Shown: positions 11,441-22,470 of the stretch, one piece after another | How positions within the stretch are numbered: position 1 is the first letter of the stretch | How the letters are laid out: every line of letters begins with the position of its first letter | Source: Cyrtodaria siliqua | Taxonomy: Eukaryota; Mollusca; Bivalvia; Adapedonta; Hiatellidae | Length of the DNA: 64,000 nucleotides | Direction: 5' to 3' | Assembly: GCA_037043455.1 (NCBI GenBank) | Contig: JAWPHD010000292.1 | Coordinates: forward strand, 372,001 to 436,000 | Made by a program: the position numbers and the translations under genes | Notes under the pieces: generated by a model | What the model was told of the DNA's origin: nothing | Databases searched by the model: none | Seen by the model: only the letters and a program-made list of their open reading frames with translations

Positions 11441-12616
11441 TTGCCTTACTAACAAATGTTTTCTTTCTTTACAGTCCTCATTTACTATGTATGCATTCAT
11501 GTTTGTAATTCGCATGTCATTCTATTTATTCTTTATTGTACACTGTTTATATCACTTTAATACAATAACTTCAACAACTTCATTTATGTGTGTAACTTTG
11601 TCACTTCATTTTCATCTTACCGGTATTGTAATAGCATTTCAAATGGAAAACCTGGTTTTCGTGGAATTTCCACATTTCTTGTCAAATAATAATCTCACTG
11701 AAAACTGTTTCAATCATGTAAAGCGCTTTATTTCTCTGGAAGCAACAATAAAACAAAAAGCAATTTTTCATTCTCGCCCTCGATCGATATTAGTATCATC
11801 TCTCGTGTTTGGCGCTTGGAATTATTGGGGGAAAAAGTAGACCGGTCAAACTTGGCGGCCCCCATCACGCAGGACACGCCAGTGAAGACGATATTCAACA
11901 AAGACAATCCTTGTACGTATGGAAGAATCGTGTGAAGAATTTGTTATGGTGCATTACTTTGACTTCATATAGAAGTAATATGAAATAGGCAATGCCTAGA
12001 TAACAGGAAATAATTTAATTAGAACGCGTTCTGTTTCAGTAGTGCATGTGCACACCGAATTACTGCACCGCAGATGAAGTCCTGAAAAATCAGGAGGGCA
12101 CCTGTCGAATATCAGTGATGAATTAGAAAAATTTGATATGACATCAGTATGGCAACTTTTTAGTTTTATACTAACCAGCATTAAGTGGAATAATAAACGT
12201 TTGATCTTGTTATATTGTACTTATATTTCTGAATGGGGGTACAGGCTTGTTAGGGTGGTTTGGAAGTTTAGAAGTTATTTAAGTTATTACAGTAACTAGT
12301 ATATGTACTGTTAATATTCACTGTGTCTGCCTCTCGAATCGTCTGTTGATGTTGAATTATTTTGAATTTTTTGCTTACTGTTGGGTTGAATGACTTGATA
12401 CACATCATACTAACGAGCCATTAGCATGTTTCTTAGCATATTTCTCTATAGGATATTCACCTTTTTATATTAGCGGAGAATGACTCTAAAACATCATAAC
12501 TTAAGTGATTTAAGTGAGACTTAATTAAGAAGACATTGTAGATGATTAGCAGAAGTCAAGGTAACTTCATTGTTTTGGAACTGAGATTATTTTAGTATTA
12601 CGAACACTATGCTCAT

Positions 12617-12776
12617 GGCCTTGACTATATATTCATGTAATAGCAGGAGCGTAGTTGGCCTTGACTACGTATTCATGTAATAGCAGGAGCGTAGTTGGCC
12701 TTGACTATATATTCATGTAATAGCAGGAGCGTAGCTGACCTTGACTATATATTCATGTAAAAGCAGGAGCGTAGTT
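12617..12776 (+). repeat. 40-bp minisatellite, four units
   Basis: Four near-identical units (12617, 12657, 12697, 12737) carry 'ccttgactatatattcatg' and 'gcaggagcgtagtt'. The paralogous position in copy B (about 26836) has only the flanks, so the array arose or was lost after duplication. Confidence 0.93.
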
Positions 12777-12885
12777 ACCTGTATGCAAGGTATGCAGCAG
12801 CGCACACATGGTCGGCAAAAATAAGAAAAAAATACCATAAAAATGAGGGTGTAGGGTGGATGGGACATAAGGGAACGTGGATGAC

Positions 12886-13251
12886 CATATTTGTTACTCT
12901 TCTTATTCTTAGCTCAATTATATTTGGGTATGACCTCCCCCAACCCACAACTCTCCCTCCCTCCCCCACCCCCTTTGCTCACCCCCCAACACCCGAAACA
13001 TTGTTTCTTTAATTTTATCAGTTCTTACACCTATAGCTATTTTCTTACACCTATAGCTATTTTGTGCCCACTCACTCCTTTACAGTAATTAAGCTTTTTA
13101 AAGCACATATAAAAACATGCACATGCGTCTATATAAGCAGAATATGATTTGCCTTTTAATATTGATATTAATATTACACTTAACATTTTGTAAGCAACCG
13201 ATGACCCTTTAGCGGGGCATTCGTGTCCCATAGACACATTTTCTAGTTCAT
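12886..13251. other. pyrimidine-rich spacer
   Basis: A C/T-rich tract (about 12930-12995) is followed by a 20-bp exact double 'ttcttacacctatagctatt' (13023-13062). No gene is seen. Confidence 0.5.
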
Positions 13252-13830
13252 TTTATACTTAGAATTTTTGTCCGGAGCATTACTTCAATACTACCAATGG
13301 GACTCAATGAAACGTAGCACAATGATAGAGGGCAATGAGAGAAAGTGCAGAGTGCAAGAACCGTTACTTTGTCTCATTCAAATTAGAGTTATTGCCCTTT
13401 GTAATTTTATACTTACAATTTTTGTCCGGCGCATAACTTCAAAACTACCAATGGGACTACAATGAAAATTCATACAATGATAGAGGGCATTGAGAGAAAG
13501 TGCAGAGTGCAAGAACTGTAACTCTGTCTTCATTCAAATTAGAGTTATTGCCCTTTGTAGTTCACAAAACAATAACTCTTACTTCAAAATAGAATTATTT
13601 CCCTTTGGAATTTTATACTTATAATTCATGTCCGTAACTCAGAAACTACTGATTGGACTGCAGTGGAACTTCACACAATGATAGAGGGCAATGAGAGAAA
13701 GTGCAGATATCTACAACCAATCTTCATTTAAATTATAGTTATTGCCCTTTGTAATTTTATACTTATAATTCTTGTCCAAAGCATAAGTCGAAGACTGCTA
13801 ATGGAACTGCAAATTGAAACCTGCTGCATG
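13252..13830 (+). repeat. tandem array, unit about 150-205 bp, four units
   Basis: Units begin 'tttatactta.aatt.ttgtcc' (13252, 13405, 13610, 13756) and contain 'aatgatagagggcaatgaga' and 'agagttattgccctttg'. Confidence 0.8.
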
Positions 13831-14880
13831 ATACAAGGCCATATGAATTTTAAGGCAAAATCTAAATAAATTATACAGTGGAGGAGCAGGCACATATTTA
13901 TGCAAATTGATTCAATGTATGTATCTTTTAAAATCGAATCTTGAAAATTATCATCTTTTTATTCTGCAAAAGATTTTTATTATACTGTAGAACATAAGGA
14001 TAAAAACCGAGAACAAATTTTTTATCATCTAGTGAAAATGAGGTCAAATTTCAACATTTTGGCAATGGAAAATCATGAATTAAATGGCTTCAATCTAAAA
14101 GTTTATAATAACAATACGTTGGCACAAAAGTGAAAGGAAAAGTGTGTTCCTTACATTGTCGGAACATGCGGAGACAGGTATGACGTAGTCCAGCATGAAG
14201 TGACGTGATATGTATTGTTTTTAGCTGATCAAAATCAAAGATCAGCAGAGCTTATGCTGTGGTGCGGTGTCCATCGTCCGTCAATCCGTAAACTTTTTTT
14301 TTTGTAGCGACTACTCCTCTGAAACTAATGGATGGATTTCATGAAACTTTACAGAAATGTTGCCCATGAAGTCTAGTTGATCCTAGAAAAATTCATGTTG
14401 ATGTGAAATCCAAGATGGCCACCAAAGCTAAAAATAGATTTTTAAAAAAAAGTTTGTAATGACTACTTCTTCAAAACTATAAGTGATATTGATATGGGAC
14501 TTTTTCTAAAATGAGCAGCATGACATAGTGTTGGTCCTTGTCGAAAATCATTTTGTTCGACGTTAAACATGGCTGCTCCTAGCAAAATTTCAGGCCAGCC
14601 AGAAATTCAAGATTGCTGCCGTGGCTAAAAGATAGATTAAAAAGCAAGAGGGTCAAGATGGCCCTATATCGATCACCTGAGTACTGGCTCATTATCAAAC
14701 TTTTTCGAAATCTTATGGTCATATACAATCTGTGCAAGTTTGGTTAAGATTGTTCAAGAAATGTGGCCTCTGTCGTGTTAACAACCTTGATATAAAGACA
14801 CTGACAAAGTTTGGTAAAGATCTGTCGTGTTAACAACATTGATATAAAGACACTGACGAAGTTTGGTAAGGATCAAATAC
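13831..14880 (+). repeat. gene-free stretch with dispersed repeat fragments
   Basis: 13860-14220 shows no gene. 14270-14640 carries 'gactactcctctgaaacta', 'gaaactttacagaaatgttg' and 'gttgatcctag' text that recurs at 17.58-17.99 and 18.98-19.06 kb. A direct repeat 'gatctgtcgtgttaacaac' style segment lies near 14770-14860. Confidence 0.55.
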
Positions 14881-16240
14881 GAAATAAAGGTGCTAGAGTG
14901 TAACCCCTGGGGCATGGCCAAACGTGACTCCAGGGCTACATGTAATATATGAGAGCTGTGTGCCTTGTGGTTTCAGAGAAGAAGATTTTTTTAGTTTTTT
15001 TCCTATACAAGTCTATGTTAACCCCGGGGCAGAGCCAGTTGTGACCAAAGGGTCACCATTTGAATAAACTTGGTAAAGGACCAAAAGCGCATAGTAAATG
15101 CAAAATATTAAACCTCTGGCTCTTGTATTTTCAGAGAAGAAGATTTTTTTTTTACTATTTAAACCTATGTAAAACTGTGACAACCGGGACGGTGCCAAAT
15201 TTGACCCCAGGGTCACCATTTGAACAAACTTGGTGGAGGACCATAAGCTTATAGCAAATGCAAAATATTAAACATCTGACACTCGCAGTTTCAGAGAAGA
15301 AGATTTTTTTAAGTTTTTCCCTATACCAGTCTATGTTAAACTTTGACCCCCGGGTCGGGGCCAAATGTGACCCCAGGGTCACCATTTGAACAAACTTGGT
15401 GGAGGACCATTTTAATATTATAGTAAATGCAAAATATTAAACCTCTGGCTCTTGTAGTTTCAGAGAAGAAGATTTTTGTTTTACTATATAAATCTATGTA
15501 CAACTGTGACGCCCGGGACGGGGCCAAATTTTACCCCAGGGTCACCATTTGAACAAAATTGGTGGAGGACCATAAGCTTATAGCAAATGCAAAATATTAA
15601 ACCTCTGGCTCTTGCAGTAGAAGATTTTTTAAAAGTTTTTCCCTATACAAGTCTATTTCAAACTGACCCCCGGGGCGGGGCCAAATATGATACCAGGGTC
15701 ACCATTTGAACAAACTTGGTAGAGGACCATAAGCTTATAGCAAATGCAAAATATTAAACATCTGACTCAAGCAGTTTTAGAGAAAACGTTTTTTTAAGTT
15801 TTTCCCTATATAAGTTTAAGTAAAACGTGAACCCTGGGACGGGGCCAAATGTGACTTCAGGATCACCATTTGAACAAACTTGGTAAAGGACCATAATCTT
15901 ATAGTAAATGGAAAATATTAAACCTCTGACTCTTGTAGTTTCAGAGAAGAAGATTGTTTCCCTCTATATAAGTCTATGTAAAACTGGGACCCCGGGGCGG
16001 GGCCAAATTAGACCCCAAGGTCACCATTTGAACAAACTTAGTAGGGGACCATAATCTGATACTACATGTAATACATGAAAGCTCTGTGCTTTGTGGTTTC
16101 AGAGAAGAAGATTTTTTAAAGTTTTTTCCAATATAAGTCTATGAAAAACATTCAAAATCTAAATATACAAACTTTGGACCTCAGGGCATGGTCATCTTTT
16201 ACTCCGGAAACTTCATTTGAACAAACTTGATAAAAGAACA
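14881..16240 (+). repeat. tandem array, unit about 157-165 bp, about eight units
   Basis: Units share 'gggtcaccatttgaacaaac' (15054, 15216, 15379, 15541, 15698, 15865, 16020), 'atgcaaaatattaaacctct', 'cagagaagaagatttttt' and 'cggggccaaa'. Small ORFs in this stretch follow the repeat. Confidence 0.9.
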
Positions 16241-17335
16241 AGAGGTCCAAGAGGGCATGTAGACGCTCTACTTGTATGATGTGAATTATAAACATAGAAG
16301 AGGCCAACCCAAGAAACATGTTTCCTATATATAACTCTATGTAAACATTTTGAATAATTTTGATTATTTGACGATAATGAAAAACACAAAGTTGATAGAG
16401 GCTAACCCAAGGAACATGTATATGATATTTCACAAGAATGGAATAAGTGGTTTCGGAGATGTCGTTTGAAATTTCCTTAAATTTGACCTAGTTTTAGCCA
16501 TTGCGGCCATCTTGGATGACTGGCGGCCGTGAAAAACACAAACCTGAGAGGGACTATCCCAAATATCATTGTGATTAAGTTTCATCAAAATCTTTCAGGC
16601 TGTTTAAGAGAAGATGTAATGTTTAACCTTTTCCTATATAACTCTATGTAAACTTTGGGTATGGCGGCCATTTTGATTATTCGACGATACCAACAAAAAA
16701 CACAAACTTGATAGAGGCCAACCCAAGGAACATGTATATGATATTTTAGTAGAATGGAATAAGTGGTTTCGGAGGAGATGTCGTTTGAACTTTCCTAAAA
16801 TTTTACCTAGTTTTAGACATGGTGGCCATCTTGGATGACTGGCGGTCGCGAAAAACACAAATCTGAGAGGGGCCCTCCTAAGTAACATTGTGATGAAGTT
16901 TCAACAAAATCCTTCAAGCGGTTTTAGAGAAGATGTCATTTTTAACCTTTTCCTATATAACTCTATGTAAACTTTGAGTCGCCGTGGCGGACATTTTGAT
17001 TATTTGACGATAACGAAAAACACAAACTTGATAGAGGCCAACCCAAGGAACATGTATATGATATTTCAGTAGAATGGAATAAGTGGTTTCGGAGGAGATG
17101 TCGTTTGAAATTTCCTTAAATTTGACCTAGATTTAGCCATGGTGGCCATCTTGGATGACTGGCGGCCGCGAAATTACACACATCTGAGAGGGACCCTCCC
17201 AAGAAACATTGTGATGAAGTTTCATCAAAATCCTTTAAGCGGTTTCAGAGGAGATGTCGATTTTATAAAATTGCTAACAGACGGACAGACGGGCGACGGA
17301 CGAAAAGTGATCGCATAAGCCCTCCTGGCTTTTGG
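16241..17335 (+). repeat. tandem array, unit about 310-320 bp, three units
   Basis: Units share 'tcctatataactctatgtaa' (16321, 16629, 16950), 'gaggccaacccaaggaacat', 'gtggtttcggagga' and 'ggccatcttggatgactggc'. The array ends in 'gacggacagacgggcgacgg', a phrase that ends many such arrays. Confidence 0.9.
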
Positions 17336-17999
17336 CCAGTAGAGCTAAAAACTGTCGAATTCTGTCCAGCGGTTCTTGAGAAGAAGATTTTTTAAGGTTT
17401 CCACTATATATGGTAATGGCGGCCATCTTGGATGTCGCGCTGACCTAATTTTAACAAATCTAAAAAGCATTTATCTATGGATTATCCACGTGAAGTTTGG
17501 TCAAAATTGGCCAAGCGGTTTCTGAGGAGAAATCGTTTAAAGCAAAAGTTAACGACGACGACGGACGAAGAGTGATCCCAAAAATATTGTAGCGACTACT
17601 TCCTGAAAACTGTAAGTGATATTGATATGAGACTTTTCTAAAATGATCATCATGACATGATGTTGGTCCTTGTGGAAAATCGTTCTGATCCGACAAACAT
17701 GGCTGCCAGCGGCCATCTTTGTTTACATAGAGTTATATAGTAAAAGCGTGTAGAGACTGATTTTCATGAAACTTCACAGAAATGTTGCTCTTGATATCTA
17801 GTTGATCCTAGCAAAATTTCAGGTCAGCCAGAAATTCAAGATGGTCACCACGGCTAAAAATAGATTCTTTAAAAAACATGTTTGTGGCGACTACCTCTTG
17901 AAAATGATCAGCCTGACATGATGTAGGTCCTTGTTGAAAATTATTTTGATTCGACATTAAACATGGCTGTTGCGGCCATCTTTGTTTACATAGAGTTAT
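17336..17999 (+). repeat. diverged repeat units with 'catggctg..gcggccatct'
   Basis: Fragments of the 14.3 kb and 16.3 kb repeat families. The region ends at 'catagagttat', where a separate element is inserted. Confidence 0.6.
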
Positions 18000-18970
18000 T
18001 GTCTCGCCTTTTCGAAGGAAAATGCGAGAAATAGGGATCTCTTTTCCGGCGGCGGCGACAAAGGCTACATTAAAGCCAACACAACTTAGACAAATGTTCT
18101 TGGTTAAAGTATTTGGTTAAAGTTTTTTAAAAGGTATATATCTCCAATACCGTCAAAGGTATTACTTTGAAACTTTGTATGAACATTCACTGACCCTTTA
18201 CACTTTCACTAAGCCCCACCCCACCAATGACCTTGACCTTGAATTTGGTTAAAGTATTTGGTTAAAGTTTTTTGGAAGGTATATATCTCCAATACCATCA
18301 GTGGTATTGCTTTGAAACTTTTTATGAACATTCATTGTGGTATGCCTTTTACCCTTTCACTAAGCCCCCAACCCACCAATGACCTTGACATTGACTTTTA
18401 AAAACGACAGAACTTAGTCAAGTTTTTCTTAGTTACACTTTTTTGGAAGGCATATATCTCCAATACCGTCAAAGGCATTACTTTGAAACTGTGTTTGAAC
18501 ATTCACTAGGGTAACCCCTTTCACTAAGCCCCACCCCACCATTGACCTTGACTTTATAGACAAAAGAACTATGAACATTAACATTCACCTTGTACTTAAA
18601 ATGTACTCAATTCTGTTGTATATACTTTATTTGTCCTTCTTTATTATTTTTTCCTTGTTTATTTATTTATTTTTTATTGCACTAGATAAAATAAAAAACT
18701 AAGTACAACCTACGATCCCAACATTTTTTGTATGATGTTTTACGTCAATTTCAACACATGTAACGTTATATTACGTGTTTGTAGATCTATGGTTAATATA
18801 TATAAAGGTCGATTTTTTGTGGTGGAGGCAGACCAGCCACTTTTCCTGGGTAGAACCAGTACTGTACACCTCCCGCTATCCGTAAGAATCGACACGATTC
18901 CAACAAACAAACCGTCGTTGTGAATGAACAAAAACCCCAAAGGCGAGACAGCCCGTGGCGGTGGCCTTGT
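18000..18970. mobile_element. about 970-bp element with short inverted GTCTCGCCTTT ends
   Basis: It begins TTGTCTCGCCTTTTCGAAGG and has the inverted AAAGGCGAGAC near its right end (18939-18949), followed by 'agcccgtggcggtggcctt'. The flanking repeat text ('catagagttat' and 'atagtaaaaac') is continuous without it at 17725-17745, so this is an insertion into a repeat unit. The interior has three units of about 145-178 bp ('ggtatatatctccaatacc'). No coding sequence is recognised and the class is uncertain. Confidence 0.55.
18726..18895 (-). mobile_element. SINE, 5'-truncated copy 4
   Basis: An inverted SINE body ('ggcagaccagccacttttcc', 'agtactgtacacctcccgc') and tail without the tRNA head, nested in the 18.0 kb element. 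Confidence 0.75.
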
Positions 18971-19907
18971 ATAGTAAAAACTTGTAGCGATTATTCTGAA
19001 ACTACTTCACAGATTTTCATGAAACTTCACAGAAATGCTGATCTAGTATCAAATACCTATCAGTAGAGCTTGAAGGTCATTGACCTCTTAATTGTTACTT
19101 GTGGATCACCCTTCATTAGATTTAATTAGTCAATTATATGTGTGGTAAATGGAGTATCAATACAGTTGAGTGTGCTTTAATCAAATTCCTGTTTAATCTG
19201 TAAAATATAAAATATACTTCGCAAAAGTCAAACTTCATTACAGTACTATTTCATTCTGTTCTAACACATTTCATTCTCGTTTGTGAGAGTCTGTCCGATT
19301 TACAATGGACTATGCCCCATTTAATAGCTACAGAGTTTTGAACGTTGACCAATTGGATCGACAATAACTAGAATATATTACTTCTATTTTGCGACACATT
19401 TTCTTTAAAGCTTTTGGGCTAATTTTGTTGGAAAAAAAAGAAAAGAAAAAAAGCTTTGAAATGACAAATTTAAAACTTGAAATTGTCCAAAGATGTAGAT
19501 GGAACATTAAAAGTTTCCTATAATAAAGCGCAATAATAATGATAAATTACAAGAAGACGTATCAGACCATAGATTAATCACCAAGTTATAAATAGCTGTC
19601 ACGCTATTCACCTAAGCAGTCACGATATTCACCTAAGCAATATCTATCTACAACTAAGGTTCACATAGCAATGCATTTCGATTTGTTTTACTACCAAGTT
19701 AAAAAAAAGCTAACCCTGGCATTTAATTTCATTTGGTGGTTTATGACTCATTTTAGGTTATTATTGTCAAGTTTGACCATCTAAAACAGAAATAATGTAT
19801 TTGAACAAATCTGAAAAAAATACCAACGCTGATAACTACTGAGTCTACTCCATTAAATCATGTGATGTCATGTGTTATTAGCCTTGCAAAGTCTCTATAA
19901 TATATAG

Positions 19908-20149
19908 TATACCCCTGCCTTGAAGTTGGGGATATATAGGAATCACGCTGTCCGTAACGTCCCATTGCGTCCCATCACGTAACAGTTTTTTTGTCCCGTC
20001 CCGCATCACGTCCCGTCCTGTCGCATTGCTTCCTTTAACACGTTTTTATTACTTGCATTCCTCAAACAGTTTTGAATGGTTTGTTCGCAAACTTCATGTA
20101 CACATAACAACTGTGGGGGTATTCATCACATTCATTGATAGTTCTAGTT
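19908..20149 (+). mobile_element. Helentron-like element (HINE-like), copy 3, shortened
   Basis: It begins TATACCCCTGCC and ends with GTGGGGGTATTCATCAC, a stem-loop and AGTTCTAGTT. It is the paralogue of the 8.2 kb copy but only about 240 bp long, lacking most of the interior. Confidence 0.55.
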
Positions 20150-20706
20150 GAAATACTTTTCTTGTGTATACAAAGCCCCATGTGCTCAGCGGTTACTAGA
20201 AAGACCGGAATACACCGGAATACATGTAATAATGGCATTATTTATGTCATTAATGGATAATAATTGATTATTTATGATTTAAATATTACTATATCCACAC
20301 AGAAGAGTGATTTTTGTGCTTGGGCCTTATATATATGCACACTAGTCATACACCTATAGCAAAACTACATACGTATCACCCTTGAAATAAAACATCATAT
20401 GGACAAGTCATTGAAATAAATGAATTTATTCTTGTACAAACATTTAGTGTTTTTTTTAAAGCTGATTGAGGCCGCTGATTGATACTGCATCATCATGATC
20501 AGAAATAAGCGTAAACAGTATGATACATATTGTGTAGAATATACACGTATAACATCAAAAATAATATTTTGTCAACAATTAATGTTCAATGCATTAAATA
20601 GCTTGTATTGTATAAATTATTAATTCATAGTCTTTATTATTCAGTAACAAATAATGTTTGTTTTAAAATTTAATATAAATCTAAAGCAGTCACATCAGAT
20701 AGCAAT

Positions 20707-21165
20707 TTGTTAGAACAAAACACACTTGATCAGTTCTCTGATGCAGCTGAATTGTCTACTTCGATGAAGTTATCAGATGTAAACAACATGTCGCATGCTG
20801 ATATCATGACACATAGTACGTCGACAAAAGAATCGCCACAGATTACCGATTCAGTTCCCAAATCAATGGATAGTTGTATGAATTTGTGCGATTTAAAAGA
20901 TTTATCTTTTGAAGCCGATAGTAATATGTGTAATGACTCAGCACGAGACTTGTCAAATAATTCAGAGCCATGCCCCTCTTCCCATGAAGTAATCTCCGAT
21001 GAGTTTCGGGGGTCACTAGAATCAGGATTCCTTGACACCAGCACAGTGGTGACACATCTTCTCAAAAATGAATCTGGCTTGTCTAAAATCCTGTGGGGTC
21101 TGAAAGAAAATGTATATTTCATTTTGAATTGTCATTTTGAACAATTCAAACAATTTAGAAAATAG
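20707..21165 (+). CDS. unrecognised ORF inside the 3.35-kb transposon
   Basis: A 152-codon frame; the first ATG is at 20764, and the frame is open about seven codons further upstream, so it may be an internal exon or the remnant of a longer reading frame. The encoded sequence is rich in Ser, Asp, Asn and Thr with several Cys. It ends in a hydrophobic/aromatic tail (ILNCHFEQFKQF) and has no visible zinc finger, DDE catalytic triad or dimerisation motif. It could be the N-terminal part of a decayed transposase or a captured host exon. The nested insertion at 21315 begins 150 bp after its stop. Confidence 0.35.
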   Translation: MLEQNTLDQFSDAAELSTSMKLSDVNNMSHADIMTHSTSTKESPQITDSVPKSMDSCMNLCDLKDLSFEADSNMCNDSARDLSNNSEPCPSSHEVISDEFRGSLESGFLDTSTVVTHLLKNESGLSKILWGLKENVYFILNCHFEQFKQFRK

Positions 21166-21314
21166 ATCAAACAAGAAGAAAAGCACATTTTCCGATGCGG
21201 GTTGTGGCGTTTGGGATACATCCAAGCCCTGTTTGGCTGCCTCTGGCGAGGTGGTAATGCACTGCATTCAATACATTTGTGACTGCTAACTGTCCATATA
21301 ATCAAGCACTGGAT

Positions 21315-22229
21315 TAATCCGAGCCTTCTCTGACCTTACCAGCCCTTTTTACGATTTTTGATATTTCATCTGGCTGTGTACGGTCAGAGGAACTCCTATA
21401 GTAAAAACACGGGGATCTCCTCTCCCTCGCGGGTGAGGAACTACCCTCTTGGTTTTAAATCAATATATCTATGTAAGTATTCATTGTATTAACATTTCAA
21501 GCATATAAACCGATTATCAATATATTTATTTACCTATCTGAACCGAAATATTTGTTTTATTGACCTTAATAAAGTTGTAACGGTCAACCGTTTCAGACGA
21601 AGTGAAAAAATATTACATTTCCAACATTTGTTATTATTCAGGTCAAATGTCACGTGATCGTGACCGGTGCGCCGATAAATATTTCCCGCAAATTAAAAAA
21701 AATCAAAATTGCGACAAACTTTTCCTTTTGGCACTAGCAATACTCTGAACAACATTCAATTGTTTATTTTTAAAGTTTAGACCCTAACTATGCCCCGAGA
21801 AGAGTTTGTTCCACTCCAAAAATCCCTCGATGCTGTCAGTTGATAGTGGACTTATTTGATGAGGGGAATATAAATGCCTTTACCTCTCGCGAGAATATCA
21901 CGGGAATTTAATTAATATGCAAAATGACAATATGGCGGATATAATAAATAAAAGTGTACTTCAAAACATAAATGTTTTATTGTGTCCCTACCATCGATAA
22001 AGGTGCAGTTTTATCATTGCAACTTGGTATAATAAACATTAATCGGTCGATCTGTTGAGATAAATTATCGTAAAAAATCGACCTGACATCGCAAACATCG
22101 TTGAAAGTGCATGACTGTGCATTTTTAGTAATCCCCCGGTTTTCACTATAGGAGTTCCTCTGACCCTAAAGAGCCGCAAAAAATAAATAAATTAAAAAAG
22201 GCTTTTAGGGTCAGAGAAGTCTCGGATTA
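21315..22229. mobile_element. nested 915-bp TIR element with 9-bp target duplication
   Basis: It is flanked by GCACTGGAT on both sides (21306-21314 and 22230-22238). The ends are TAATCCGAGCCTTCTCTGACC and the complement of TAATCCGAGACTTCTCTGACC. A second inverted pair lies inside (21382-21408 and 22139-22165, core GGAACTCCTATAG). No ORF of note. A 9-bp duplication points to a MULE- or Merlin-like MITE, but the class is inferred from the duplication length only. Confidence 0.88.
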
Positions 22230-22258
22230 GCACTGGATACTTCATAATGTGTAAGTGT

Positions 22259-22470
22259 GCGCGCGTGTGTGTGTGTGTGTGTGTGTACGTGAGTGAATAC
22301 TCATGTAGGTCAAGCAGTTTGTGTATAATTATGTATATATTTTGTATAAGTTTTGGTTGTCTTTATAGTGTGTGTGTGTGTGTGTGTGCATGCGTGCGTT
22401 CGTGTCAGTATCAGTAAGTATCAGTGTGTGCGCGCACGTATGAACGTGTGCGTTCGTACGCGTGCGTGCC
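22259..22470. repeat. TG/CG-rich microsatellites
   Basis: Two TG runs (22259-22286 and about 22369-22388) and a 'gcgtgcgttcgt' tract lie within the 3.35 kb transposon. Confidence 0.9.

Larger units (their letters stand above)
7041..12885 (+). repeat. segmental duplication, copy A
   Basis: Blocks of this region recur in the same order and orientation at 19.1-26.9 kb. Matches include 'ggatcaccc.tcattagat' (7046 / 19104), 'ggagtatcaatacagttgag' (7580 / 19151), 'gattcgtaaatcaaacgtc' (8939 / 23577), 'gtgactccagtgtaaatgga' (9978 / 24552), 'aataataaacgtttgatctt' (12189 / 26387) and 'aaaaatgagggtgtagggt' (12838 / 26906). Differences are point changes plus copy-specific insertions, listed separately. 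Confidence 0.88.

Noticed and set aside
11424..11840. 138-residue ORF as a gene
   Set aside because: Its 3' half is shared with copy B (26.28 kb), where the frame is not kept; no domain, and it starts within an array.
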